Made by a program: the position numbers and the translations under genes. Of a stretch of 64,000 bases of DNA, positions 1-14,130 are shown piece by piece (within the stretch, counting starts at the first letter, position 1; each line of letters starts with the position of its first letter). Location: the NCBI RefSeq assembly GCF_037126465.1, contig NC_088209.1, forward strand, positions 4,357,947-4,421,946, in the 5' to 3' direction. A model generated the notes under the pieces. That model was not told the DNA's origin. It did not search any database and saw nothing but the letters and a program-made list of their open reading frames with translations. This DNA is from Ornithodoros turicata. Lineage: Eukaryota; Arthropoda; Arachnida; Ixodida; Argasidae.

Positions 1-3000
1 TTTGGGATCTTCTATCTTCCAAGCTATTTCACCAATCAAAATTCACTCTGCGATTCTAATACTACAGGTATGGAAGTGTCATCGAAAAAAGTTTATCCGT
101 TCTGCATTAAAATCTGTATGCTCCATGCGTCGGCGAGCTTTCCTAAATTTTCGCGTGGACCTGCCGTCATTACCGACTGCGGTATTTCTATCCTGTTGTG
201 GTCCGTCAGCTATTTAATTTATCAAAATTATTTCTGGGATTCTAAGAAACCAGGTAACGTGGTTCAAAGTTTCATGTTTGTACAATGAATCCTTTCGTTC
301 CCTGCGACAGTGTGTTTGGCTAAATCTTCGTCATCTGGGCCAAATTTGGGGTCTTCTATCTTCCAAGCTATTTCACCAATCAAAATTCACTCTGGGATTC
401 TAATACTACAGGTATGGAAGTGTCATCGAAAAAAGTTTATCCGTTCTGCATTAAAATATGTATGCTCCATGCGTCGGCGAGCTTTCCTAAATTTTCGCGT
501 GGACCTGCCGTCATTACCGACTGCGGTATTTCTATCCTGTTGTGGTCCGTCAGCTATTTAATTTATCAAAATTATTTCTGGGATTCTAAGAAACCAGGTA
601 ACGTGGTTCAAAGTTTCATGTTTGTACAATGAATCCTTTCGTTCCCTGCGACAGTGTGTTTGGCTAAATCTTCGTCATCTGGGCCAAATTTGGGGTCTTC
701 TATCTTCCAAGCTATTTCACCAATCAAAATTCACTCTGGGATTCTAATACTACAGGTATGGAAGTGTCATCGAAAAAAGTTTATCCGTTCTGCATTAAAA
801 TATGTATGCTCCATGCGTCGGCGAGCTTTCCTAAATTTTCGCGTGGACCTGCCGTCATTACCGACTGCGGTATTTCTATCCTGTTGTGGTCCGTCAGCTA
901 TTTAATTTATCAAAATTATTTCTGGGATTCTAAGAAACCAGGTAACGTGGTTCAAAGTTTCATGTTTGTACAATGAATCCTTTCGTTCCCTGCGACAGTG
1001 TGTTTGGCTAAATCTTCGTCATCTGGGCCAAATTTGGGGTCTTCTATCTTCCAAGCTATTTCACCAATCAAAATTCACTCTGGGATTCTAATACTACAGG
1101 TATGGAAGTGTCATCGAAAAAAGTTTATCCGTTCTGCATTAAAATATGTATGCTCCATGCGTCGGCGAGCTTTCCTAAATTTTCGCGTGGACCTGCCGTC
1201 ATTACCGACTGCGGTATTTCTATCCTGTTGTGGTCCGTCAGCTATTTAATTTATCAAAATTATTTCTGGGATTCTAAGAAACCAGGTAACGTGGTTCAAA
1301 GTTTCATGTTTGTACAATGAATCCTTTCGTTCCCTGCGACAGTGTGTTTGGCTAAATCTTCGTCATCTGGGCCAAATTTGGGATCTTCTATCTTCCAAGC
1401 TATTTCACCAATCAAAATTCACTCTGGGATTCTAATACTACAGGTATGGAAGTGCCATCGAAAAAAGTTTATCCGTTCTGCATTAAAATCTGTATGCTCC
1501 ATGCGTCGGCGAGCTTTCCTAAATTTTCGCGTGGACCTGCCGTCATTACCGACTGCGGTATTTCTATCCTGTTGTGGTCCGTCAGCTATTTAATTTATCA
1601 AAATTATTTCTGGGATTCTAAGAAACCAGGTAACGTGGTTCAAAGTTTCATGTTTGTACAATGAATCCTTTCGTTCCCTGCGACAGTGTGTTTGGCTAAA
1701 TCTTCGTCATCTGGGCCAAATTTGGGATCTTCTATCTTCCAAGCTATTTCACCAATCAAAATTCACTCTGGGATTCTAATGCTACAGGTATGGAAGTGTC
1801 ATCGAAAAAAGTTTATCCGTTCTGCATTAAAATATGTATGCTCCATGCGTCGGCGAGCTTTCCTAAATTTTCGCGTGGACCTGCCGTCATTACCAACTGC
1901 GGTATTTCTATCCTGTTGTGGTCCGTCAGCTATTTAATTTATCAAAATTATTTCTGGGATTCTAAGAAACCAGGTAACGTGGTTCAAAGTTTCATGTTTG
2001 TACAATGAATCCTTTCGTTCCCTGCGACAGTGTGTTTGGCTAAATCTTCGTCATCTGGGCCAAATTTGGGATCTTCTATCTTCCAAGCTATTTCACCAAT
2101 CAAAATTCACTCTGGGATTCTAATACTACAGGTATGGAAGTGTCATCGAAAAAAGTTTATCCGTTCTGCATTAAAATCTGTATGCTCCATGCGTCGGCGA
2201 GCTTTCCTAAATTTTCGCGTGGACCTGCCGTCATTACCGACTGCGGTATTTCTATCCTGTTGTGGTCCGTCAGCTATTTAATTTATCAAAATTATTTCTG
2301 GGATTCTAAGAAACCAGGTAACGTGGTTCAAAGTTTCATGTTTGTACAATGAATCCTTTCGTTCCCTGCGACAGTGTGTTTGGCTAAATCTTCGTCATCT
2401 GGGCCAAATTTGGGATCTTCTATCTTCCAAGCTATTTCACCAATCAAAATTCACTCTGGGATTCTAATACTACAGGTATGGAAGTGTCATCGAAAAAAGT
2501 TTATCCGTTCTGCATTAAAATCTGTATGCTCCATGCGTCGGCGAGCTTTCCTAAATTTTCGCGTGGACCTGCCGTCATTACCGACTGCGGTATTTCTATC
2601 CTGTTGTGGTCCGTCAGCTATTTAATTTATCAAAATTATTTCTGGGATTCTAAGAAACCAGGTAACGTGGTTCAAAGTTTCATGTTTGTACAATGAATCC
2701 TTTCGTTCCCTGCGACAGTGTGTTTGGCTAAATCTTCGTCATCTGGGCCAAATTTGGGATCTTCTATCTTCCAAGCTATTTCACCAATCAAAATTCACTC
2801 TGGGATTCTAATGCTACAGGTATGGAAGTGTCATCGAAAAAAGTTTATCCGTTCTGCATTAAAATATGTATGCTCCATGCGTCGGCGAGCTTTCCTAAAT
2901 TTTCGCGTGGACCTGCCGTCATTACCAACTGCGGTATTTCTATCCTGTTGTGGTCCGTCAGCTATTTAATTTATCAAAATTATTTCTGGGATTCTAAGAA

Positions 3001-6000
3001 ACCAGGTAACGTGGTTCAAAGTTTCATGTTTGTACAATGAATCCTTTCGTTCCCTGCGACAGTGTGTTTGGCTAAATCTTCGTCATCTGGGCCAAATTTG
3101 GGATCTTCTATCTTCCAAGCTATTTCACCAATCAAAATTCACTCTGGGATTCTAATACTACAGGTATGGAAGTGTCATCGAAAAAAGTTTATCCGTTCTG
3201 CATTAAAATCTGTATGCTCCATGCGTCGGCGAGCTTTCCTAAATTTTCGCGTGGACCTGCCGTCATTACCGACTGCGGTATTTCTATCCTGTTGTGGTCC
3301 GTCAGCTATTTAATTTATCAAAATTATTTCTGGGATTCTAAGAAACCAGGTAACGTGGTTCAAAGTTTCATGTTTGTACAATGAATCCTTTCGTTCCCTG
3401 CGACAGTGTGTTTGGCTAAATCTTCGTCATCTGGGCCAAATTTGGGATCTTCTATCTTCCAAGCTATTTCACCAATCAAAATTCACTCTGGGATTCTAAT
3501 GCTACAGGTATGGAAGTGTCATCGAAAAAAGTTTATCCGTTCTGCATTAAAATATGTATGCTCCATGCGTCGGCGAGCTTTCCTAAATTTTCGCGTGGAC
3601 CTGCCGTCATTACCGACTGCGGTATTTCTATCCTGTTGTGGTCCGTCAGCTATTTAATTTATCAAAATTATTTCTGGGATTCTAAGAAACCAGGTAACGT
3701 GGTTCAAAGTTTCATGTTTGTACAATGAATCCTTTCGTTCCCTGCGACAGTGTGTTTGGCTAAATCTTCGTCATCTGGGCCAAATTTGGGATCTTCTATC
3801 TTCCAAGCTATTTCACCAATCAAAATTCACTCTGGGATTCTAATGCTACAGGTATGGAAGTGTCATCGAAAAAAGTTTATCCGTTCTGCATTAAAATATG
3901 TATGCTCCATGCGTCGGCGAGCTTTCCTAAATTTTCGCGTGGACCTGCCGTCATTACCGACTGCGGTATTTCTATCCTGTTGTGGTCCGTCAGCTATTTA
4001 ATTTATCAAAATTATTTCTGGGATTCTAAGAAACCAGGTAACGTGGTTCAAAGTTTCATGTTTGTACAATGAATCCTTTCGTTCCCTGCGACAGTGTGTT
4101 TGGCTAAATCTTCGTCATCTGGGCCAAATTTGGGATCTTCTATCTTCCAAGCTATTTCACCAATCAAAATTCACTCTGGGATTCTAATACTACAGGTATG
4201 GAAGTGTCATCGAAAAAAGTTTATCCGTTCTGCATTAAAATATGTATGCTCCATGCGTCGGCGAGCTTTCCTAAATTTTCGCGTGGACCTGCCGTCATTA
4301 CCGACTGCGGTATTTCTATCCTGTTGTGGTCCGTCAGCTATTTAATTTATCAAAATTATTTCTGGGATTCTAAGAAACCAGGTAACGTGGTTCAAAGTTT
4401 CATGTTTGTACAATGAATCCTTTCGTTCCCTGCGACAGTGTGTTTGGCTAAATCTTCGTCATCTGGGCCAAATTTGGGATCTTCTATCTTCCAAGCTATT
4501 TCACCAATCAAAATTCACTCTGGGATTCTAATACTACAGGTATGGAAGTGTCATCGAAAAAAGTTTATCCGTTCTGCATTAAAATCTGTATGCTCCATGC
4601 GTCGGCGAGCTTTCCTAAATTTTCGCGTGGACCTGCCGTCATTACCGACTGCGGTATTTCTATCCTGTTGTGGTCCGTCAGCTATTTAATTTATCAAAAT
4701 TATTTCTGGGATTCTAAGAAACCAGGTAACGTGGTTCAAAGTTTCATGTTTGTACAATGAATCCTTTCGTTCCCTGCGACAGTGTGTTTGGCTAAATCTT
4801 CGTCATCTGGGCCAAATTTGGGATCTTCTATCTTCCAAGCTATTTCACCAATCAAAATTCACTCTGGGATTCTAATACTACAGGTATGGAAGTGTCATCG
4901 AAAAAAGTTTATCCGTTCTGCATTAAAATATGTATGCTCCATGCGTCGGCGAGCTTTCCTAAATTTTCGCGTGGACCTGCCGTCATTACCGACTGCGGTA
5001 TTTCTATCCTGTTGTGGTCCGTCAGCTATTTAATTTATCAAAATTATTTCTGGGATTCTAAGAAACCAGGTAACGTGGTTCAAAGTTTCATGTTTGTACA
5101 ATGAATCCTTTCGTTCCCTGCGACAGTGTGTTTGGCTAAATCTTCGTCATCTGGGCCAAATTTGGGATCTTCTATCTTCCAAGCTATTTCACCAATCAAA
5201 ATTCACTCTGGGATTCTAATACTACAGGTATGGAAGTGTCATCGAAAAAAGTTTATCCGTTCTGCATTAAAATATGTATGCTCCATGCGTCGGCGAGCTT
5301 TCCTAAATTTTCGCGTGGACCTGCCGTCATTACCGACTGCGGTATTTCTATCCTGTTGTGGTCCGTCAGCTATTTAATTTATCAAAATTATTTCTGGGAT
5401 TCTAAGAAACCAGGTAACGTGGTTCAAAGTTTCATGTTTGTACAATGAATCCTTTCGTTCCCTGCGACAGTGTGTTTGGCTAAATCTTCGTCATCTGGGC
5501 CAAATTTGGGATCTTCTATCTTCCAAGCTATTTCACCAATCAAAATTCACTCTGGGATTCTAATACTACAGGTATGGAAGTGTCATCGAAAAAAGTTTAT
5601 CCGTTCTGCATTAAAATATGTATGCTCCATGCGTCGGCGAGCTTTCCTAAATTTTCTCGTGGACCTGCCGTCATTACCGACTGCGGTATTTCTATCCTGT
5701 TGTGGTCCGTCAGCTATTTAATTTATCAAAATTATTTCTGGGATTCTAAGAAACCAGGTAACGTGGTTCAAAGTTTCATGTTTGTACAATGAATCCTTTC
5801 GTTCCCTGCGACAGTGTGTTTGGCTAAATCTTCGTCATCTGGGCCAAATTTGGGATCTTCTATCTTCCAAGCTATTTCACCAATCAAAATTCACTCTGGG
5901 ATTCTAATACTACAGGTATGGAAGTGTCATCGAAAAAAGTTTATCCGTTCTGCATTAAAATCTGTATGCTCCATGCGTCGGCGAGCTTTCCTAAATTTTC

Positions 6001-9000
6001 TCGTGGACCTGCCGTCATTACCGACTGCGGTATTTCTATCCTGTTGTGGTCCGTCAGCTATTTAATTTATCAAAATTATTTCTGGGATTCTAAGAAACCA
6101 GGTAACGTGGTTCAAAGTTTCATGTTTGTACAATGAATCCTTTCGTTCCCTGCGACAGTGTGTTTGGCTAAATCTTCGTCATCTGGGCCAAATTTGGGAT
6201 CTTCTATCTTCCAAGCTATTTCACCAATCAAAATTCACTCTGCGATTCTAATACTACAGGTATGGAAGTGTCATCGAAAAAAGTTTATCCGTTCTGCATT
6301 AAAATCTGTATGCTCCATGCGTCGGCGAGCTTTCCTAAATTTTCTCGTGGACCTGCCGTCATTACCGACTGCGGTATTTCTATCCTGTTGTGGTCCGTCA
6401 GCTATTTAATTTATCAAAATTATTTCTGGGATTCTAAGAAACCAGGTAACGTGGTTCAAAGTTTCATGTTTGTACAATGAATCCTTTCGTTCCCTGCGAC
6501 AGTGTGTTTGGCTAAATCTTCGTCATCTGGGCCAAATTTGGGATCTTCTATCTTCCAAGCTATTTCACCAATCAAAATTCACTCTGCGATTCTAATACTA
6601 CAGGTATGGAAGTGTCATCGAAAAAAGTTTATCCGTTCTGCATTAAAATCTGTATGCTCCATGCGTCGGCGAGCTTTCCTAAATTTTCTCGTGGACCTGC
6701 CGTCATTACCGACTGCGGTATTTCTATCCTGTTGTGGTCCGTCAGCTATTTAATTTATCAAAATTATTTCTGGGATTCTAAGAAACCAGGTAACGTGGTT
6801 CAAAGTTTCATGTTTGTACAATGAATCCTTTCGTTCCCTGCGACAGTGTGTTTGGCTAAATCTTCGTCATCTGGGCCAAATTTGGGATCTTCTATCTTCC
6901 AAGCTATTTCACCAATCAAAATTCACTCTGCGATTCTAATACTACAGGTATGGAAGTGTCATCGAAAAAAGTTTATCCGTTCTGCATTAAAATCTGTATG
7001 CTCCATGCGTCGGCGAGCTTTCCTAAATTTTCTCGTGGACCTGCCGTCATTACCGACTGCGGTATTTCTATCCTGTTGTGGTCCGTCAGCTATTTAATTT
7101 ATCAAAATTATTTCTGGGATTCTAAGAAACCAGGTAACGTGGTTCAAAGTTTCATGTTTGTACAATGAATCCTTTCGTTCCCTGCGACAGTGTGTTTGGC
7201 TAAATCTTCGTCATCTGGGCCAAATTTGGGATCTTCTATCTTCCAAGCTATTTCACCAATCAAAATTCACTCTGCGATTCTAATACTACAGGTATGGAAG
7301 TGTCATCGAAAAAAGTTTATCCGTTCTGCATTAAAATCTGTATGCTCCATGCGTCGGCGAGCTTTCCTAAATTTTCGCGTGGACCTGCCGTCATTACCGA
7401 CTGCGGTATTTCTATCCTGTTGTGGTCCGTCAGCTATTTAATTTATCAAAATTATTTCTGGGATTCTAAGAAACCAGGTAACGTGGTTCAAAGTTTCATG
7501 TTTGTACAATGAATCCTTTCGTTCCCTGCGACAGTGTGTTTGGCTAAATCTTCGTCATCTGGGCCAAATTTGGGATCTTCTATCTTCCAAGCTATTTCAC
7601 CAATCAAAATTCACTCTGCGATTCTAATACTACAGGTATGGAAGTGTCATCGAAAAAAGTTTATCCGTTCTGCATTAAAATCTGTATGCTCCATGCGTCG
7701 GCGAGCTTTCCTAAATTTTCGCGTGGACCTGCCGTCATTACCGACTGCGGTATTTCTATCCTGTTGTGGTCCGTCAGCTATTTAATTTATCAAAATTATT
7801 TCTGGGATTCTAAGAAACCAGGTAACGTGGTTCAAAGTTTCATGTTTGTACAATGAATCCTTTCGTTCCCTGCGACAGTGTGTTTGGCTAAATCTTCGTC
7901 ATCTGGGCCAAATTTGGGATCTTCTATCTTCCAAGCTATTTCACCAATCAAAATTCACTCTGGGATTCTAATACTACAGGTATGGAAGTGTCATCGAAAA
8001 AAGTTTATCCGTTCTGCATTAAAATCTGTATGCTCCATGCGTCGGCGAGCTTTCCTAAATTTTCGCGTGGACCTGCCGTCATTACCGACTGCGGTATTTC
8101 TATCCTGTTGTGGTCCGTCAGCTATTTAATTTATCAAAATTATTTCTGGGATTCTAAGAAACCAGGTAACGTGGTTCAAAGTTTCATGTTTGTACAATGA
8201 ATCCTTTCGTTCCCTGCGACAGTGTGTTTGGCTAAATCTTCGTCATCTGGGCCAAATTTGGGATCTTCTATCTTCCAAGCTATTTCACCAATCAAAATTC
8301 ACTCTGGGATTCTAATACTACAGGTATGGAAGTGTCATCGAAAAAAGTTTATCCGTTCTGCATTAAAATCTGTATGCTCCATGCGTCGGCGAGCTTTCCT
8401 AAATTTTCTCGTGGACCTGCCGTCATTACCGACTGCGGTATTTCTATCCTGTTGTGGTCCGTCAGCTATTTAATTTATCAAAATTATTTCTGGGATTCTA
8501 AGAAACCAGGTAACGTGGTTCAAAGTTTCATGTTTGTACAATGAATCCTTTCGTTCCCTGCGACAGTGTGTTTGGCTAAATCTTCGTCATCTGGGCCAAA
8601 TTTGGGATCTTCTATCTTCCAAGCTATTTCACCAATCAAAATTCACTCTGGGATTCTAATACTACAGGTATGGAAGTGTCATCGAAAAAAGTTTATCCGT
8701 TCTGCATTAAAATCTGTATGCTCCATGCGTCGGCGAGCTTTCCTAAATTTTCTCGTGGACCTGCCGTCATTACCGACTGCGGTATTTCTATCCTGTTGTG
8801 GTCCGTCAGCTATTTAATTTATCAAAATTATTTCTGGGATTCTAAGAAACCAGGTAACGTGGTTCAAAGTTTCATGTTTGTACAATGAATCCTTTCGTTC
8901 CCTGCGACAGTGTGTTTGGCTAAATCTTCGTCATCTGGGCCAAATTTGGGATCTTCTATCTTCCAAGCTATTTCACCAATCAAAATTCACTCTGGGATTC

Positions 9001-12000
9001 TAATGCTACAGGTATGGAAGTGTCATCGAAAAAAGTTTATCCGTTCTGCATTAAAATATGTATGCTCCATGCGTCGGCGAGCTTTCCTAAATTTTCGCGT
9101 GGACCTGCCGTCATTACCGACTGCGGTATTTCTATCCTGTTGTGGTCCGTCAGCTATTTAATTTATCAAAATTATTTCTGGGATTCTAAGAAACCAGGTA
9201 ACGTGGTTCAAAGTTTCATGTTTGTACAATGAATCCTTTCGTTCCCTGCGACAGTGTGTTTGGCTAAATCTTCGTCATCTGGGCCAAATTTGGGATCTTC
9301 TATCTTCCAAGCTATTTCACCAATCAAAATTCACTCTGGGATTCTAATGCTACAGGTATGGAAGTGTCATCGAAAAAAGTTTATCCGTTCTGCATTAAAA
9401 TATGTATGCTCCATGCGTCGGCGAGCTTTCCTAAATTTTCGCGTGGACCTGCCGTCATTACCGACTGCGGTATTTCTATCCTGTTGTGGTCCGTCAGCTA
9501 TTTAATTTATCAAAATTATTTCTGGGATTCTAAGAAACCAGGTAACGTGGTTCAAAGTTTCATGTTTGTACAATGAATCCTTTCGTTCCCTGCGACAGTG
9601 TGTTTGGCTAAATCTTCGTCATCTGGGCCAAATTTGGGATCTTCTATCTTCCAAGCTATTTCACCAATCAAAATTCACTCTGGGATTCTAATGCTACAGG
9701 TATGGAAGTGTCATCGAAAAAAGTTTATCCGTTCTGCATTAAAATATGTATGCTCCATGCGTCGGCGAGCTTTCCTAAATTTTCGCGTGGACCTGCCGTC
9801 ATTACCGACTGCGGTATTTCTATCCTGTTGTGGTCCGTCAGCTATTTAATTTATCAAAATTATTTCTGGGATTCTAAGAAACCAGGTAACGTGGTTCAAA
9901 GTTTCATGTTTGTACAATGAATCCTTTCGTTCCCTGCGACAGTGTGTTTGGCTAAATCTTCGTCATCTGGGCCAAATTTGGGATCTTCTATCTTCCAAGC
10001 TATTTCACCAATCAAAATTCACTCTGGGATTCTAATACTACAGGTATGGAAGTGTCATCGAAAAAAGTTTATCCGTTCTGCATTAAAATCTGTATGCTCC
10101 ATGCGTCGGCGAGCTTTCCTAAATTTTCGCGTGGACCTGCCGTCATTACCGACTGCGGTATTTCTATCCTGTTGTGGTCCGTCAGCTATTTAATTTATCA
10201 AAATTATTTCTGGGATTCTAAGAAACCAGGTAACGTGGTTCAAAGTTTCATGTTTGTACAATGAATCCTTTCGTTCCCTGCGACAGTGTGTTTGGCTAAA
10301 TCTTCGTCATCTGGGCCAAATTTGGGATCTTCTATCTTCCAAGCTATTTCACCAATCAAAATTCACTCTGGGATTCTAATACTACAGGTATGGAAGTGTC
10401 ATCGAAAAAAGTTTATCCGTTCTGCATTAAAATCTGTATGCTCCATGCGTCGGCGAGCTTTCCTAAATTTTCGCGTGGACCTGCCGTCATTACCGACTGC
10501 GGTATTTCTATCCTGTTGTGGTCCGTCAGCTATTTAATTTATCAAAATTATTTCTGGGATTCTAAGAAACCAGGTAACGTGGTTCAAAGTTTCATGTTTG
10601 TACAATGAATCCTTTCGTTCCCTGCGACAGTGTGTTTGGCTAAATCTTCGTCATCTGGGCCAAATTTGGGATCTTCTATCTTCCAAGCTATTTCACCAAT
10701 CAAAATTCACTCTGGGATTCTAATACTACAGGTATGGAAGTGTCATCGAAAAAAGTTTATCCGTTCTGCATTAAAATCTGTATGCTCCATGCGTCGGCGA
10801 GCTTTCCTAAATTTTCTCGTGGACCTGCCGTCATTACCGACTGCGGTATTTCTATCCTGTTGTGGTCCGTCAGCTATTTAATTTATCAAAATTATTTCTG
10901 GGATTCTAAGAAACCAGGTAACGTGGTTCAAAGTTTCATGTTTGTACAATGAATCCTTTCGTTCCCTGCGACAGTGTGTTTGGCTAAATCTTCGTCATCT
11001 GGGCCAAATTTGGGATCTTCTATCTTCCAAGCTATTTCACCAATCAAAATTCACTCTGGGATTCTAATACTACAGGTATGGAAGTGTCATCGAAAAAAGT
11101 TTATCCGTTCTGCATTAAAATCTGTATGCTCCATGCGTCGGCGAGCTTTCCTAAATTTTCTCGTGGACCTGCCGTCATTACCGACTGCGGTATTTCTATC
11201 CTGTTGTGGTCCGTCAGCTATTTAATTTATCAAAATTATTTCTGGGATTCTAAGAAACCAGGTAACGTGGTTCAAAGTTTCATGTTTGTACAATGAATCC
11301 TTTCGTTCCCTGCGACAGTGTGTTTGGCTAAATCTTCGTCATCTGGGCCAAATTTGGGATCTTCTATCTTCCAAGCTATTTCACCAATCAAAATTCACTC
11401 TGCGATTCTAATACTACAGGTATGGAAGTGTCATCGAAAAAAGTTTATCCGTTCTGCATTAAAATCTGTATGCTCCATGCGTCGGCGAGCTTTCCTAAAT
11501 TTTCTCGTGGACCTGCCGTCATTACCGACTGCGGTATTTCTATCCTGTTGTGGTCCGTCAGCTATTTAATTTATCAAAATTATTTCTGGGATTCTAAGAA
11601 ACCAGGTAACGTGGTTCAAAGTTTCATGTTTGTACAATGAATCCTTTCGTTCCCTGCGACAGTGTGTTTGGCTAAATCTTCGTCATCTGGGCCAAATTTG
11701 GGATCTTCTATCTTCCAAGCTATTTCACCAATCAAAATTCACTCTGGGATTCTAATACTACAGGTATGGAAGTGTCATCGAAAAAAGTTTATCCGTTCTG
11801 CATTAAAATCTGTATGCTCCATGCGTCGGCGAGCTTTCCTAAATTTTCTCGTGGACCTGCCGTCATTACCGACTGCGGTATTTCTATCCTGTTGTGGTCC
11901 GTCAGCTATTTAATTTATCAAAATTATTTCTGGGATTCTAAGAAACCAGGTAACGTGGTTCAAAGTTTCATGTTTGTACAATGAATCCTTTCGTTCCCTG

Positions 12001-12677
12001 CGACAGTGTGTTTGGCTAAATCTTCGTCATCTGGGCCAAATTTGGGATCTTCTATCTTCCAAGCTATTTCACCAATCAAAATTCACTCTGGGATTCTAAT
12101 ACTACAGGTATGGAAGTGTCATCGAAAAAAGTTTATCCGTTCTGCATTAAAATCTGTATGCTCCATGCGTCGGCGAGCTTTCCTAAATTTTCTCGTGGAC
12201 CTGCCGTCATTACCGACTGCGGTATTTCTATCCTGTTGTGGTCCGTCAGCTATTTAATTTATCAAAATTATTTCTGGGATTCTAAGAAACCAGGTAACGT
12301 GGTTCAAAGTTTCATGTTTGTACAATGAATCCTTTCGTTCCCTGCGACAGTGTGTTTGGCTAAATCTTCGTCATCTGGGCCAAATTTGGGATCTTCTATC
12401 TTCCAAGCTATTTCACCAATCAAAATTCACTCTGGGATTCTAATACTACAGGTATGGAAGTGTCATCGAAAAAAGTTTATCCGTTCTGCATTAAAATCTG
12501 TATGCTCCATGCGTCGGCGAGCTTTCCTAAATTTTCTCGTGGACCTGCCGTCATTACCGACTGCGGTATTTCTATCCTGTTGTGGTCCGTCAGCTATTTA
12601 ATTTATCAAAATTATTTCTGGGATTCTAAGAAACCAGGTAACGTGGTTCAAAGTTTCATGTTTGTACAATGAATCCT
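1..12677. repeat. 344-bp tandem satellite array, about 37 units
   Basis: A 344-bp unit repeats head to tail without indels from the left edge to 12677; recognisable points recur at 70, 414, 758 and so on up to 12454. Units differ only at a few diagnostic positions (G/C in the CTCTG[G/C]GATTC segment, A/G in TAAT[A/G]CTAC, A/C in AAAAT[A/C]TG, G/T in TTC[G/T]CGT, G/A in TACC[G/A]ACT), so identity is about 98-99% by eye. The two short overlapping reading frames per unit (83 and 72 codons) recur only because the units are nearly identical. 344 is not a multiple of 3, so no frame runs through the array. I see no CENP-B-box-like motif. The array starts outside the window. Confidence 0.98.
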
Positions 12678-12698
12678 TTACTGTGTGTCCATATAAAA

Positions 12699-12733
12699 CC
12701 TTTCGTTCCCTGCTCCGGTGTGCTTGGCTGAAC
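12699..12733 (+). repeat. Diverged partial satellite unit at the array edge
   Basis: After the last full unit, about 20 unrelated bases are followed by CCTTTCGTTCCCTGC, which matches the unit, and then a diverged continuation (CCGGTGTGCTTGGCTGA against the unit's ACAGTGTGTTTGGCTAA). This is the decayed right edge of the array. 12734-12780 holds nothing I recognise. Confidence 0.75.
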
Positions 12734-12780
12734 ATGAGATGCAAACGTTTGGTTACATTTTATCCTATCTGTGTTGGTAT

Positions 12781-13400
12781 CTTATGATAAACGATTTGGC
12801 CTAACCGCGTCACCGCACAACGCAGAACAGGTAGCACAAGATGACAACCACAAAGTGGAAGGCGCAGGGTAAAAAATTAACACCGCTAAACATGCGACAG
12901 CAAGGAGAAAAGGCTTAAGACGCACAACTCTACGAAACTCAACGGCGTGGAAACCACTGCTCAACAAGTCTAGTCATACAGGCGGAAATGCTTGTGACGA
13001 GCGCAGTAAAAATGCGCAAATATCGGGAAAAAGTCATAACCGCTACGTGAAATCACTCACCTTTGCCCCGTAGCGACAGCGAAACGACGGATTGGATTTC
13101 TTCTCCACACTAAACACGTCGGCCACGTCGGCCACGTGATCATAGCCACGTAGCGAATCGCGATCCGCCACGCAGCGTCTCTGATTGGCTGCGCAATATA
13201 TGTATAAATATTTGGATGCTAATTGGTCTAAAAAACTGGCGTCAGTTTCCTTTGCGCTGACTGGGCGAGAGTCATTTGACTGAGGAGCGAGCATCCGAAC
13301 GCGCGAACCGCTCAACGGAAGCACGGAAGCAGTCGAACGGAGAATCACGTCTGTTCGGCACGCGCTCTCGGACTGCAACCGTTGTGCACGCAGACGCTAG
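12781..13400 (-). promoter_or_regulatory. Polinton-TIR-like promoter, first exon and splice donor module
   Basis: Read on the minus strand this stretch shares a series of words, in order, with the terminal repeats of the Polinton at 54-64 kb: AAAGGTGAGTGATTT (a consensus splice donor, here at about 13060), TAGACTTGTT, AAGCCTTTTCTC, CGCATGTTTAGCGGTG and GGTTAGGCC. The sequence upstream of the donor is CpG-rich. It could be a decayed terminal repeat of a related Polinton, or a host promoter and first exon that Polintons have taken up. Transcription from it would run into the satellite array. No Polinton coding region lies beside it. Confidence 0.6.
13195..13250 (+). promoter_or_regulatory. TATA plus initiator core promoter, rightward
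   Basis: TATAAATA at 13203-13210 is followed 30-40 bases downstream by GTCAGTTTC at 13241, a good arthropod initiator (TCAGT). It points right, away from the module on the other strand, so the region could act in both directions. The call rests on spacing and motif only. Confidence 0.4.
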
Positions 13401-14130
13401 GGGGTAGTTTGAGGGTTTTGAATGCTTTAGATTTAGATTGTGGCGAACTGCTAATGTGAGAACGGAATGGCACATCCACCTCATCATCACAACAGCGGGA
13501 AGACGAACATGTGATGGAATCCCTGCACCTCCAAAGGACGCAGAAATCGTCAGAGAGGAAGTCTGCACTCTTTCCGACGTACTGCAGGTGAACGGTAAGA
13601 CAAGTTTGATTACTTTTTTTGTGACTGAAGGAAGTAATGCAGGTTTATCACGTTTAGTGCATTACGTACAACATTTACGAGTCACTCGGTACGTTAGCGG
13701 CGTTTCATTGTGCAGTGCATTGCCGTAACTTGTACGTTTCTGATATGCCGTTAATCAAATTATGTGTGGTTATGCTAGTTGCCCCTCATGCGCGTCGCAG
13801 CCGTTCATTCACTGTGATCTACGAACATTCGTGGCAAATGCCTTGGTGTTCAAATACGAAATCAAGATCGATTGCCTATCATAGCAGTGATTTCCGTGCA
13901 GAGTTACGGATCATCAATATATTTTTTGTTTTGTTTTAGTTCTCCCGCAGCCATCGGCAACAACGACGCACATAGCCCAGCATTGGCTTTTGAACTACCC
14001 TTCGATGCCGAAGTACCTAAAGCTCCAGTGAAGCCTGTTACAAGACGTAAAAACATATGTACTGTAGCTTTTTTGAGGCAGTTTACGAGGACAAATAAAG
14101 TTTATTTGTCATACAGCATCGCTTTTTGAT
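13251..14130 (+). other. Possible rightward transcript, unknown product
   Basis: A weakly supported transcription unit downstream of the TATA/initiator. A plausible donor (CAGGTGAACGGTAAGAC) lies near 13590-13600 and a pyrimidine-rich acceptor (TTCTCCCGCAG) ends near 13950. The last open segment codes about 60 residues with PFDAEVPKAPVKPVTRRK in the middle. AATAAA follows at about 14094. I do not recognise the protein. The exon structure was assembled by eye from splice signals, and it could be a transposon relic. Confidence 0.25.

Noticed and set aside
2..12672. Two overlapping 83- and 72-codon frames in every satellite unit
   Set aside because: Their recurrence follows from near-identical units. 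The unit length is not a multiple of three and the substitutions do not avoid amino-acid changes.
1..12677. CRISPR-like repeat array
   Set aside because: The units are contiguous 344-bp repeats without unique spacers; this is a satellite in a eukaryotic context.
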